From: Flavobacterium fluvii
GTDB taxonomy: Bacteria > Bacteroidota > Bacteroidia > Flavobacteriales > Flavobacteriaceae
Assembly (NCBI RefSeq): GCF_900129545.1
Contig: NZ_FQWB01000002.1
Span: 124,001 to 188,000 of the forward strand
Reading direction: 5' to 3'
Length of the DNA stretch: 64,000 nucleotides
Shown here: positions 48,790 to 59,200 of the stretch, in pieces
Numbering within the stretch: position 1 is the first letter of the stretch
Layout: each line of letters begins with the position of its first letter
Translations under genes and position numbers: made by a program
Notes under the pieces: generated by a model
Seen by the model: only the letters and a program-made list of their open reading frames with translations
Database searches by the model: none
Told to the model about the DNA's origin: nothing

Positions 48790-51117
48790 ATGAATCTAAA
48801 ATTACACCGATTTTCGAAGTTTTTATATCTCGTCCCATTGTTTTTGGGTTTTTCGTCCTATGCGCAAAATAACGTTGTCATTGTGGACTCATTAACCAAA
48901 CAGTTGCAAAGGTTGCCCAAAAACAATGTTTCCGAATCGGTTTATTTGCAGACCAGCAAAGGCATTTATGAAACTGAGGAGGACGTATGGTTTAAGGGCT
49001 ATGTATTGGATGCACAACATTTTTATCCGTCAGCACGCAGCAAAACACTCTTTGTGCAATTGATAGAAGACAAAACCGATCAGGTTGTTTGGGAGAAAAA
49101 ATACGAAATAGAAAATGGTTTTGTGGATGGGCATCTCTTTTTGAAAAATGAATTGCCGGAAGGAATATACACCCTGTCAGCCTATAGCGCCCATTCTGCT
49201 GACGGCAACGCTAAAGAGTTTTATGCCGCAAAGAAGCTGGAGATTCAAAAAACAATAAAACGCAAAACCACTGTGGCTCCAATTCAAAAAGACAGTATCG
49301 TACTTTTTACGACCTATCCGGAAGGCGGAAAATTAGTCTCCGGTATCGAGAGTACATTGGCTTTTAAAGCCGTCAATTCGAAAGGATTACCCGTGGAAGT
49401 ATTGGGAACTTTATTCGAAAACAATGTTCCTTTGATCCCTTTTAAAAGTAGCCATGCCGGTATGGGCGGTTTCGATTTCACGCCGGATGTAAACAAAAAA
49501 TACCATATTCAGCTTAATGAACCGGCATCGGACAAAATGTATGACATTGCCACTATCGAACCAAGCGGAAAAGCAATACACCTATTGGGCAATACCAAAG
49601 AAGCGGTGTTCTTTAAAATCGCGCAAAGCGATGGTCTAAAAGAAGAAACGATATATCTAAGACTCCAGATGAGGGGTATAGTTTACGGTATGGCAACTGA
49701 TTTGTTGAAAAAAGAACTGGTCATCAAAATTCCGTTAACTGATATTCCCCAAGGCATTTCCGAAGTGACCCTTTTCGACCAAAATGCGGTTCCTCTGGCT
49801 GAGCGGTTGGTCTATGTCAACCAAGACCAAAAATTAGCTATCACAACAGAACTCGACAGAAGTGCATATACTGTAAAGGAAAAGGTAAAACTAAAAATAA
49901 AAGTGACGGACCAAAACGGCCAGTCCATTGTGGCACATTTGGGATTGAGCGTGTATGACGAATTGTATCAAAACAAGCAGGACTCAAAAAATATCAAGAG
50001 CCATTATTTGCTTTCCACACAACTAAAAGGAAACATTTATGACCCCGCCTATTACTTTAACGAGCAAAATAAAGACCGCAAGGAGGCATTGAATTTATTG
50101 ATGCTCACCCAAGGATGGCGAAATTACGTTTGGAATGAAGACAATTTGAAGCTCCAAGGCAATAGCTTCCCCATCGTTTTTGACGAGATGGAAGGAAAAG
50201 TCCGTTTAAAGAACCCCAATGACACCGTAATGAAAAAAATTAGAAATTACTCCAAGGGCCTAATGGAAGCCATTAGAAAAACTAGAGAAATTAGAAAAAA
50301 AGGAATATTCGTAATTTCAGGAGACGAAAGCAATGGAAAAAATTTTATAATGACAGATACTACGGGGCGGTTTACTGTTGGCCCAAAAGAATTAAAAAAA
50401 GGGGAAGGAGGCAATACATATTTTCAACTAATAACTCGTAAACCAGTAAATGATACTCCTGAACCTAAATATCTTATAAATGTCATGGATGTTTCATTTG
50501 AAGAAATCAATAAACAGCGCAAAGACAAAACCATTTTTTATCCCATATCAAAGATTGTGAAGCCAAACGAAAAAGTGGCTGCTCCTTCAATGGATCGGAT
50601 AACTATAAACAAACTAAAAGAAGTTGTGATTACTTCAAAAAAGAAATTTAGGGATAAGATTATCGGGAAGCTTGATAGTTTAGCTAGATTAAAAGACTAT
50701 GTATGCAGGTTTAATATTTTAAATTGTTCCAACCATATAGGGGAATTTGATAATAGAAAACCTAGGGAAGGCCAAATTTACGAGGGAGCTGGTGGAATTC
50801 CATATCACTACGGAGACCGAACCGAAGCCGAACTTTTGGCACGTATAAATGTCGCAAAGTTGGAAGGCTATTATGGCAAAAAAGTGTTTTATGAAACGGT
50901 GTATGATGAAGTAACAATCACTGATACAGCGCCAGATTATCGCAATACCTTATTTTGGAAACCGGATATTATCACTAACAACCAAGGAGAAGCTACAATC
51001 GATTTTTTCTGTTCGGATATTAACTCCTTGTTTATAGGAAACATCGAAGGAGTAAGTGGCAATGGCTTGTTGGGATCGGATAATTTTGAATTTAAAGTTG
51101 GAAAAAAAGTGAATTAA
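48790..51117 (+). CDS. Secreted MG2/alpha-2-macroglobulin-like protein, copy 1
   Basis: A 775-residue protein with a signal peptide (HRFSKFLYLVPLFLGFSSYAQ). The following beta-sandwich domains resemble macroglobulin MG1/MG2 modules: YLQTSKGIYETEEDVWFKGY, PEGIYTLSAYSAHSADGNAK and SEVTLFDQNAVPLAERLVYVN. The C-terminal part ends with an IDFFCSDINSLFIGNIEGVSG-type domain seen in Bacteroidetes macroglobulin-like/TonB-plug proteins. No thioester motif was seen. Probably periplasmic or surface-associated; function unknown. I start at ATG 48790 rather than an upstream TTG. A near-duplicate gene follows 14 bases downstream. Confidence 0.85.
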   Translation: MNLKLHRFSKFLYLVPLFLGFSSYAQNNVVIVDSLTKQLQRLPKNNVSESVYLQTSKGIYETEEDVWFKGYVLDAQHFYPSARSKTLFVQLIEDKTDQVVWEKKYEIENGFVDGHLFLKNELPEGIYTLSAYSAHSADGNAKEFYAAKKLEIQKTIKRKTTVAPIQKDSIVLFTTYPEGGKLVSGIESTLAFKAVNSKGLPVEVLGTLFENNVPLIPFKSSHAGMGGFDFTPDVNKKYHIQLNEPASDKMYDIATIEPSGKAIHLLGNTKEAVFFKIAQSDGLKEETIYLRLQMRGIVYGMATDLLKKELVIKIPLTDIPQGISEVTLFDQNAVPLAERLVYVNQDQKLAITTELDRSAYTVKEKVKLKIKVTDQNGQSIVAHLGLSVYDELYQNKQDSKNIKSHYLLSTQLKGNIYDPAYYFNEQNKDRKEALNLLMLTQGWRNYVWNEDNLKLQGNSFPIVFDEMEGKVRLKNPNDTVMKKIRNYSKGLMEAIRKTREIRKKGIFVISGDESNGKNFIMTDTTGRFTVGPKELKKGEGGNTYFQLITRKPVNDTPEPKYLINVMDVSFEEINKQRKDKTIFYPISKIVKPNEKVAAPSMDRITINKLKEVVITSKKKFRDKIIGKLDSLARLKDYVCRFNILNCSNHIGEFDNRKPREGQIYEGAGGIPYHYGDRTEAELLARINVAKLEGYYGKKVFYETVYDEVTITDTAPDYRNTLFWKPDIITNNQGEATIDFFCSDINSLFIGNIEGVSGNGLLGSDNFEFKVGKKVN

Positions 51118-51131
51118 ATTTTGAAAAAAGA

Positions 51132-53348
51132 ATGAAAACAAAAAAATGTCATTTTTTAAGGTTTTTATATCTCGTCCCATTTTTTTTGGGTTTTTCTTCC
51201 TATGCGCAAAATAACGTTGCCGTTCCAGATTCATTAACCAAACAGTTGCAAAGGATGCCCAAAAATCCTGTTTCGGATTTGGTGTATTTGCAAACCAGCA
51301 AAAATATTTATGAAACCGAGGAAGACATATGGTTTAAAGGCTATGTCTTGGATGCACAATATTTTTATCCTTCAGGGCGCAGCAAAACTTTGTTTGTGCA
51401 ATTGATAGAAGACAAAACCGACCAGGTCGTTTGGGAGAAAAAATACGAAATAGAAAACGGTTTTGTTGACGGGCATCTTTTTTTGAAAAACGAATTGGCG
51501 GAAGGAATTTATACTTTGGCAGCCTATAGTTCCCATTCTTTTGTCGGCAATGCCAAAGAGTTTTATTCCGCAAAGAAGTTGGAGATTCAAAAAACAATAA
51601 GTCTTAAAAAGATTGTTGCCCCGATTGAAAAAGACAGTATCGTGCTTTTTACGACTTTTCCCGAAAGCGGAAAATTAGTTTCTGGAATCGAGAGTACATT
51701 GGCTTTTAAAGCCGTCAACTCAAAAGGATTTCCCGTAGCTGTTTTGGGAACTTTGTTTGAAAACGGCATTCCTTTATTCCCTTTTAAAAGTAGTCACGCC
51801 GGTATGGGCGGTTTCGATTTTATTCCAGACAGCAACAAAAAATACCATATTCAACTCACGGAACCGGCATCGGAAAAAAAATATGACATTGCTCCAATTG
51901 CATCGAATGGGAAAGGATTACATTTTATAGGCAATACCAAAGATGTGGCTTATTTTAAAATTGCGCAAAGCGATGGACTAAAGGAAGAAAGGGTTTACTT
52001 GAGATTGCAAATTCGAGGAGTAGTTTATTCTATTGCAACGGGTTTGTTGAAAAAAGAATTGGTAGTCAAAATTCCTTTAAAAGAGATACCTCAAGGAATT
52101 GCCGAAGTCACCCTTTTTAATGAAAATTTTGTGCCACTGGCAGAGCGATTGGTGTATGTGAACCTGGAGCAAAAATTAAATATCAAGACTGAACTTAATC
52201 AAAGTGGATTTGCTGTCCGGGACAAGGCCAACTTAAAGATAAAAGTGACAGACGCGAATGGTCAGCCCATAGTGGCTCATTTGGGAGTAAGCGTGTATGA
52301 CGGATTGTACCAAAACAAGCAAGATTCCAAAAACATCGAGAGTCATTATTTGCTTTCTACGCAGTTAAAAGGAAACATCCACGATCCTGCTTATTATTTC
52401 AACGAAAATAATAAAGACCGAAAACAAGCATTGAATTTATTGTTGCTCACCCAAGGATGGAGAAATTATGTGTGGAATGAAGACAATTTAAAAGAAAAAG
52501 GCAATTATAATCCCATTGTTTTTGATGAGATGAAAGGAAAAGTTCGTTTAGCAAATCCCAACAAGAAAGGAACTGAACCCGTTGGGGGAAAAGTGATAAT
52601 AGTCTCTTCAGCCGATGATCATAAAGGCAATGATTTTTTAATAACGGATTCAACGGGAGTTTTTACCATTACTCCCGAACAGATAAAAAAAGGAGAAGGT
52701 GGTTATGCTTATTTACAACTGAGAACTCCTCCGAAACCTAAGTACCGTATCAATCTTGCCAATAATTTTTTTGAAGGAATCAATAAGAATCGTAAAAATA
52801 AAAACCTGATTTATCCCATTTCAAGATTAGAAGAAAAAAAGACTGAAGCGACTTCCCCTTTTGTTGGACGAGAAACGATAAACAAATTGAAAGAAGTTCA
52901 GATTGTTTCAAAAAAGAAGGGTTTTCGAGATAAATTCATAGGGAAGCTGGATAGTTTGGCTAGATTGGATCGAATTGTGGATTATTGGTGTATTAATGGT
53001 ATTAAGAACTGTCCAAGACATATAGAATCTCGTCCTCATTATGAAGATTTAACTGAAGCCGAACTTTTAGAAATGTTTAATGTGGTAATGATAGAAGGGT
53101 ATTATGGCAAAAAAGAGTTTTATGAACCCATTTATGATGAGGTGACAATAAATGACAGTACCCCAGATTTTCGAAATACTTTGTTTTGGAAGTCGGATGT
53201 CATAACCAATAAAGATGGAGAAGCCAGCGTGGATTTTTTCTGTTCGGACATCAATTCCTTGTTTATAGGAAATATTGAAGGAGTCACAGGTGATGGGTTA
53301 TTGGGAGCGGAGAATTTTGAATTTAAAGTCAAGAAAAAAATAAATTAA
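51132..53348 (+). CDS. Secreted MG2/alpha-2-macroglobulin-like protein, copy 2
   Basis: A 738-residue paralogue of the preceding protein, in tandem. Signal peptide and the first 480 residues align almost without gaps (YLQTSKNIYETEEDIWFKGY versus YLQTSKGIYETEEDVWFKGY). A variable stretch of about 150 residues begins near residue 480 and differs in length. The C-terminal domain is again conserved (VDFFCSDINSLFIGNIEGV). Nucleotide identity around the signal peptides is very high, so duplication is recent or maintained by gene conversion. Function unknown. Confidence 0.85.
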   Translation: MKTKKCHFLRFLYLVPFFLGFSSYAQNNVAVPDSLTKQLQRMPKNPVSDLVYLQTSKNIYETEEDIWFKGYVLDAQYFYPSGRSKTLFVQLIEDKTDQVVWEKKYEIENGFVDGHLFLKNELAEGIYTLAAYSSHSFVGNAKEFYSAKKLEIQKTISLKKIVAPIEKDSIVLFTTFPESGKLVSGIESTLAFKAVNSKGFPVAVLGTLFENGIPLFPFKSSHAGMGGFDFIPDSNKKYHIQLTEPASEKKYDIAPIASNGKGLHFIGNTKDVAYFKIAQSDGLKEERVYLRLQIRGVVYSIATGLLKKELVVKIPLKEIPQGIAEVTLFNENFVPLAERLVYVNLEQKLNIKTELNQSGFAVRDKANLKIKVTDANGQPIVAHLGVSVYDGLYQNKQDSKNIESHYLLSTQLKGNIHDPAYYFNENNKDRKQALNLLLLTQGWRNYVWNEDNLKEKGNYNPIVFDEMKGKVRLANPNKKGTEPVGGKVIIVSSADDHKGNDFLITDSTGVFTITPEQIKKGEGGYAYLQLRTPPKPKYRINLANNFFEGINKNRKNKNLIYPISRLEEKKTEATSPFVGRETINKLKEVQIVSKKKGFRDKFIGKLDSLARLDRIVDYWCINGIKNCPRHIESRPHYEDLTEAELLEMFNVVMIEGYYGKKEFYEPIYDEVTINDSTPDFRNTLFWKSDVITNKDGEASVDFFCSDINSLFIGNIEGVTGDGLLGAENFEFKVKKKIN

Positions 53349-53679
53349 TTTTTGGAGTTATTAAGACTGTATTACTCTGTAAGACAATAAATTCTGTCGG
53401 TTTGGATAGCTGGAATTGCATTCTGTTCCCAGAAACGGGATAACAATCTACAAGCTAAATAAGTAAACTACATCTATTTTTTTTATTCAAAATTAAAGAT
53501 TAAGTACGGCTATAAAATTTTATGACAGATTGGAAAGAATAATAAGTGAATTCAAAATTAGTAATATATAGTCTTGAAAAATTTTAATGAATTAATAATC
53601 CCCTCTCAATTATAATCGAGAAGGGGATTGTAGTTAAATTGTTTTAAGCGGGATTCTTTATTTATGGTTTTATCCAAAT
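53349..53679. other. 331-base convergent intergenic region
   Basis: Contains one hairpin (53597-53629) between the MG2-like pair and the convergent pectate lyase gene. Otherwise AT-rich with no gene. Confidence 0.5.
53597..53629. terminator. Hairpin, possible bidirectional terminator
   Basis: AATCCCCTCTC (53597-53607) pairs with GAGAAGGGGATT (53618-53629) with one bulge. T-tracts on either side are weak, so termination efficiency is uncertain. Confidence 0.5.
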
Positions 53680-56202
53680 TTATTGTTTAATAATTCTTTG
53701 GGTAGATGTGCCTTGATCTGTAGTCACTTTTACCAAATAAATTCCAAGACTTAGATTACTCACATCGATAGCTTCTACCTCTTTTCCTATGCTTTTAACC
53801 AATGTACCGGTCATATTGTAAATCTCTACTTTTTCTATTTTCTGGTTAAAGGAAGATAGGAATATGGTGTTTGTTACCGGATTTGGATACAAAGTGAATT
53901 TCGGAGCTTGATTGTTTTCTTCTATGCCTAATGTGCCATACGAAGTTTTCATATAGAACAAGGCGTTTTCTGCACTTCCTTTAGCAATGGTATGACTACC
54001 AGCAAGAAGACTAACAGTAATTACTCCTCCTGTTTCAGGTGCAACTGCAGCCACAGCAGTATAAAGCACATTGTCAACTTTGATAGTGCTTCCTGCAGTT
54101 GCAACAAGCAAAGTTAATGTACTTGGTTGTGTGGTTGTGTATGTAATAACAGTTCCTGAACCTGTTTTTATACACTGTTTTATTATTAAACTTTTATAAA
54201 TAACTGTTCCTTTCGAAGTAGAAAGCGAACCTGTCAAAGGAGTGATGTTGTAAAATGAGTTAGCTGTTCCTGAATCAAAATTATGTATTTCGTCACTAAG
54301 AGAACTGCTTGTAAGTGTAATGGCTCCTGATTGTGTAATTGCTGTGCCATTTCCAACAGTTGTAATTGTATAAGTTCCAGTTGCTGTAGGTGTTCCAGTA
54401 ATAGTAAGTGTTTTTGCTGTAGTATCGGCCGTAGCAGTAAGACCTGCAGGCAAATCAGTTGCTGCAGCATTTATGGCATCTCCACCAAAGCTGAAAACAA
54501 TAGCATTGATTGCAGTAGCAGTTGGCACTGATTGATTTTTGTTAGCTGGAGTACTTAGGGTGTGAGCACTTAAAGATGCTTCTCCCTGAACTGAAACCAA
54601 TGCTGATTGATATGCAAGAATAGCCGCTTTCAATGGCAGGTTTACCTCGTGATCATTATCATCTACTGAATTGTCAAAAGTCCATTTGAAATCCCCTTTG
54701 TTTATTCTTCCTGCGTATGCAATTGCATTAGCTTTTGCATCATCAGGAGAGTCTGGATTAGAAATATACATTGTTGGGTCCGTGTCAAAATTATTGTATG
54801 GCCAAGCCCCATTAAAGGATACTACAGTAGGAGGAACAATTTCATTTCTAGTATTGGCAAGATAGGCATCAAACTGAGTCGGATTCGCAGTATGATAAAC
54901 TAATTTATCAGAATTGTCAAACTTGTTGTTGTACGCTTTTGTCATTCCGCCTGCCTGACCAGAGAAAGTACCTTTTAGCGAATAACTACCAGTTGCGGTA
55001 TCATACTTATCTGTTCCCTGTCCTGAAATCATCATTGGACGATCGCTGTTACGGAAGTAATTTCCTTCTATAAAAGCAGAAGTTTCAGTAGTGTTCCCAA
55101 TAGAATATACAGAAACACCATCGTAATAGTTGTTGTAAACGTGTGCCGTGATATAATGCAAACGCGGTGCTCTTGAATCGATATGGTCGAACCAGTTGTG
55201 ATGGAAAGTTATTTTTAGGTTGGATGTTTCGCCAGTCGCTCCGCCACAGCCCATTGCCTTGCCTGAATCCCAAAAGTGATTGTACGAAATAGTAATATCT
55301 GATGAATTCGCTTTCATGTCAATAGTTCCATCTCCTTTAACCTGATCGGCGTCACTTCCTGGTTTTCCATAAAAGAAATCGTTATTATGAACCCAGATAT
55401 TAGAATTATCTCCATCCATACCTATAGCATCATCGCCAAACATAGTTATACCAACGTTTCTAATTTCAATCCCGCCAGAACGTTTTAAACCAAATCCATA
55501 TCCATAAACGAAAGCATCTTCGCCTACACCTTCGAATGTAATATTCTCCGTTTTTCTTGTTGTAGCGTTAGATCCACGAAAGTCAAGAAAGTTCCCTGCA
55601 TTTAATCCAGTAACCTCATTGTCTCTAAGAGTTCCAATCAGACGAATAATTAAAGGCGTTTTATCATAACCTGCACCACGAGCTGATAAAATATTCACCA
55701 AACCTGTCGCTGGAACAGCAGTGCCATTATTGTCTAATACCGTACCAGCCACTGTATTTGCTGTAGCACCTGTAATGTAAATGATTTTTGCCCCTGTTTT
55801 TGGAGTGCCATCCATATTGTATGCGCCAGGGATAATGCCGTTGGCAAAGGCAAAACCTTCTCTGTTGTGAGATTTTACAGTAAGTAATCCTGTAATTGCA
55901 GCATTTGCAATACTTTCTGTACCACTAATTACTGGAACAATTTTCAATGTATAGCTTCCAGCAGCAAGACCTAAAACATCGGCACGAAAATAAGTACCAT
56001 AGCTGCGGATCAGTTGGGTGTCAATTTTTTTATCGGTTTGACCACCGCCAGTGTAATAAACATTGTAACTGTCAGCTCCGGCAAAAGGTGTCCATTTAAC
56101 TGATGCTGATTCTAGCCAAGCAGTCGTTTCGGTAATGGTTACTTGCGACCAAATATTCACCGAAGCAAATAAAAGAGTCATACAGAGTAAAATTTTTTTC
56201 AT
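53680..56202 (-). CDS. T9SS-secreted pectate lyase, polysaccharide lyase family 1
   Basis: An 840-residue enzyme: signal peptide (KKILLCMTLLFASVNIWSQ), an FN3-like domain (about 20-110), and a PL1 beta-helix (about 115-450) with DDAIGMDGDNSNIWVHNNDFF, KAMGCGGATGETSNLKITFH and HHNWFDHIDSRAPRLHY, where the Arg of RAPR is the likely base. Ig-like modules (about 540-620, LPAGLTATADTTAKTLTITG) and a further beta domain follow. A C-terminal T9SS sorting domain (FTLYPNPVTNTIFL to QRIIKQ) ends the protein. It cleaves pectate by Ca-dependent beta-elimination outside the cell. The start at ATG 56202 gives the signal peptide; a TTG upstream does not. Confidence 0.92.
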   Translation of the reverse strand: MKKILLCMTLLFASVNIWSQVTITETTAWLESASVKWTPFAGADSYNVYYTGGGQTDKKIDTQLIRSYGTYFRADVLGLAAGSYTLKIVPVISGTESIANAAITGLLTVKSHNREGFAFANGIIPGAYNMDGTPKTGAKIIYITGATANTVAGTVLDNNGTAVPATGLVNILSARGAGYDKTPLIIRLIGTLRDNEVTGLNAGNFLDFRGSNATTRKTENITFEGVGEDAFVYGYGFGLKRSGGIEIRNVGITMFGDDAIGMDGDNSNIWVHNNDFFYGKPGSDADQVKGDGTIDMKANSSDITISYNHFWDSGKAMGCGGATGETSNLKITFHHNWFDHIDSRAPRLHYITAHVYNNYYDGVSVYSIGNTTETSAFIEGNYFRNSDRPMMISGQGTDKYDTATGSYSLKGTFSGQAGGMTKAYNNKFDNSDKLVYHTANPTQFDAYLANTRNEIVPPTVVSFNGAWPYNNFDTDPTMYISNPDSPDDAKANAIAYAGRINKGDFKWTFDNSVDDNDHEVNLPLKAAILAYQSALVSVQGEASLSAHTLSTPANKNQSVPTATAINAIVFSFGGDAINAAATDLPAGLTATADTTAKTLTITGTPTATGTYTITTVGNGTAITQSGAITLTSSSLSDEIHNFDSGTANSFYNITPLTGSLSTSKGTVIYKSLIIKQCIKTGSGTVITYTTTQPSTLTLLVATAGSTIKVDNVLYTAVAAVAPETGGVITVSLLAGSHTIAKGSAENALFYMKTSYGTLGIEENNQAPKFTLYPNPVTNTIFLSSFNQKIEKVEIYNMTGTLVKSIGKEVEAIDVSNLSLGIYLVKVTTDQGTSTQRIIKQ

Positions 56203-56225
56203 AATTGATTCACTGTTTTTTTTAG

Positions 56226-56284
56226 AATCCAATCGGGAGTAGCCATCATAGAATATATATTCTTGTGCTACTCCCGATTGGATT
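56226..56284. repeat. 18-base perfect inverted repeat between the two PL1 genes
   Basis: AATCCAATCGGGAGTAGC (56226-56243) and GCTACTCCCGATTGGATT (56267-56284) are exact complements, and the loop holds the palindrome AGAATATATATTCT. It follows the stop of the upstream (minus strand) PL1 gene by 14 bases. No T-run follows on the minus strand; partial termination or mRNA processing between the two lyase genes is possible. Confidence 0.85.
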
Positions 56285-56297
56285 ATTTAGTATTTAA

Positions 56298-59200
56298 TTA
56301 TTTTGTAACGAGTACTTTTCTAATGGTTTCTCCATTAGCTGTTTTGATAAGGACGAGATACATTCCATTTTTAAATCCGCTAAGGTTTAATTCCGCAGAC
56401 AGATCGTTAATTGTTAGGTTTTCTAACTGACGGCCATCCATTGAATAAATTTGAACAGACTTGATTTCAGATTCTGCCGACTTAATGTAAACCACATCTT
56501 TGGCCAATGTCGGATATAGTTGAATTTCATCGGTTTTCTTATCAACTGGATTATTAATACCCAAAGTCACATTAAGTAAATAATAAGCTGCGTTTTTGAC
56601 AATAGAAACTCCGTCATCTGTAACATTTGCATAAGATGCACTATTTAGTCCTATTTGAATAAATTTCTGGGGAATTAATGTGCCCGATATGTTTGTGCCA
56701 GCAGGAACTTCAAAAATACTTACATTGGAAGAAAAACCTTTTACACTAGCTAATGACGTGATTATACCACCAGAAACGCTATTGAAAGACGCTGGATTCA
56801 TATAGGTAATTCCTTTGGCACCATCCACAGCAGATAAAACTTGAACTTCATTTCCGTTAATCCAAGTAACATCTTTGAACATTGGATGTGTTTTATTGGC
56901 AACAACAAGGTTTGTTTCATATGCTTCCTGGCCATAACCTGAACTTGCCCAACTCCATGCAGCAGCATCCATTTTATAAGAATGTACCTTCATCATGATA
57001 AATGGTTTGTTCAATCCTTTTAATTGTGCTATACCTGCATCAGTAGATCCAGACACTTCACTGAATATCACTAAATCATAGGCATCATAAAAACCGGCAG
57101 GTTTTACAGTTGCTGTACTCACTTCAGTCACATCCATATAAATATTTGAATTAAGCGCAGGGAATATTTTCGAATCGTTTACGTATGATATTGATGAACT
57201 ATTGGTCACGTAAGCAACTTTAGGAACAATAGCTGTAGCCTTAAGTTTAATGGTTCCACTAACTGAAACTGAAACGCCTGTGCCGCCAACAGTTGTAACC
57301 GTATAAGTTGACAATGCAGTAGGAATGCCACTTAGAGTAAGTGTCTTGTTTCCAGAATCTTTAGCAGAAGTGATTCCTGAAGGAAGTGCAGTAACATTAA
57401 GATCTGTAGCTCCACCACCCCAAGTGTAAACAATTGGATCGATAGCCGTACCAACTACAACTGTTTGGCTTTTGTTCGCTGGAGTGGTAACTGTTGGAGG
57501 AGGAATAGAAGTTATTGTAATTGTACCTTGTTTTGAAGTTACTCCAGCTGTTCCACCAGTTGTGGCAACAGTGTAAGTTCCATCCACTGTAGGCGTGCCA
57601 CTGATTATAAGTGTTTTGTTGGTTGGATTCACTACACTTGTTAATCCTGCAGGTAATCCTGATACAGAAGCGCCTGTTGCAGTACCACCCCAAATATAGG
57701 TTATGGTTGTTATTGCATTACCAGTAAAAACATCTTGAATAGTATTTGCAGTGCTGGTAAGAATTGGACTTGGAGTACAATTACTAGTTATTATACCCTC
57801 AGCAGATACAAGTAATGTAGCACCTGCACCACAAGATGTACTTGAAACAGCAGCAACCACATCTGTTCTATTCATTGGTTTGTAATCGTATGTAGGAGGA
57901 GTTGCAAGTCCTGCATCAACCGCGTCGCCATAGTTCGGTTTAGTTAAAGGCAATCCGCCATAAGTGGTGTCATAAAACAAAACTGACTGAGGTTGAGGTC
58001 CATCCAATTGAACAGCATCTCCAACACCACTGAATACAGAACTTTCTAAATATAAAGTCGAACCATTAACGCCGCCTGTAAAACCAATATTATCGCTTGC
58101 CACCGGACTGTTCCAATATGAGTTTAAATAGTGTACATCAGCATTACGGGCACGAGCCATACGGGCTACGATACCAGCACCGTAATAAACATTTTGGAAA
58201 GTGACACTATAATGTCCATCAGCCGGGAAAGCTTCGTCTCCACCTCCAATAAGATTCGCAAAACGGTGGTCGCTAGACCCACCTGGACCTCCAGATTTAT
58301 AAGGAATTAAATTAGAAAATTTACACCAAGAAATAGTAACATCATCAGCTGAACCAGTGTTGTCAAAACTGTCATCAACACCATCTTGAAATTCACAGTG
58401 ATCAACCCAAAGTTTGGTACAACCATAATTACTAATTAAGTCATTGCCATCAACATCATAAGCACCTGCTCCCTTAAAAAGAATATTACGAATGATAACA
58501 TTATGTGAACCAGCCCCTAAAGATATATTACCTGTTTTTTCAGGTATAAGCCTCTCCGTATTATAAATTGTAGCCCCAGGTAAACCAATAAGAGATTTGT
58601 TTTTCAATACAATCGAAATAGGAGCATTTAATGTTATCGTTCCAAACACTAAAATCACTGATTTAGTCCCTTTAAGAGCCGCTTCAAGTTCTGTTGCATT
58701 GGTTACTGTTATTGTGTTTGAAGCAGTTGGAGTACCACCACCAGTTGTTCCTTCTCCATATCCAATTGGTTCAGATAACCAAGTAGAAGCTGGAGTTGTA
58801 AATGTAATTTCGTTTCCATAAACTGTACCCACGCTATTAATTGCATAAGCGCGAATATAATAGGTAGTGGACTCTACCAAATTAAGCATGTCTCCAGTAA
58901 ATGTGCCTTCATTTACACCACAAACCGTTTTATTGTTTGCAATTGTAGGGTTTGGTGTCAAACTCCAACAAATTCCTCGTGTTGTCCAAGCATTTCCATC
59001 ATTGGTTACTTCGCCATTTCCTTTTGCTTTGAAATAAAGAAGAGATGAAACAGGCAATGTGGTAACTTGTGGAAGTGTAACTGCCGTTGTTGTGAAAGTA
59101 GCTACAGCTCCATAACCAGTGGTTGTCTCGTTGGTTGCGTAGGCACGATAGTAATAAGTTGTATTTGGTGTCAGGTTTTTAAGCAAAGTAGAGAAAGTTG

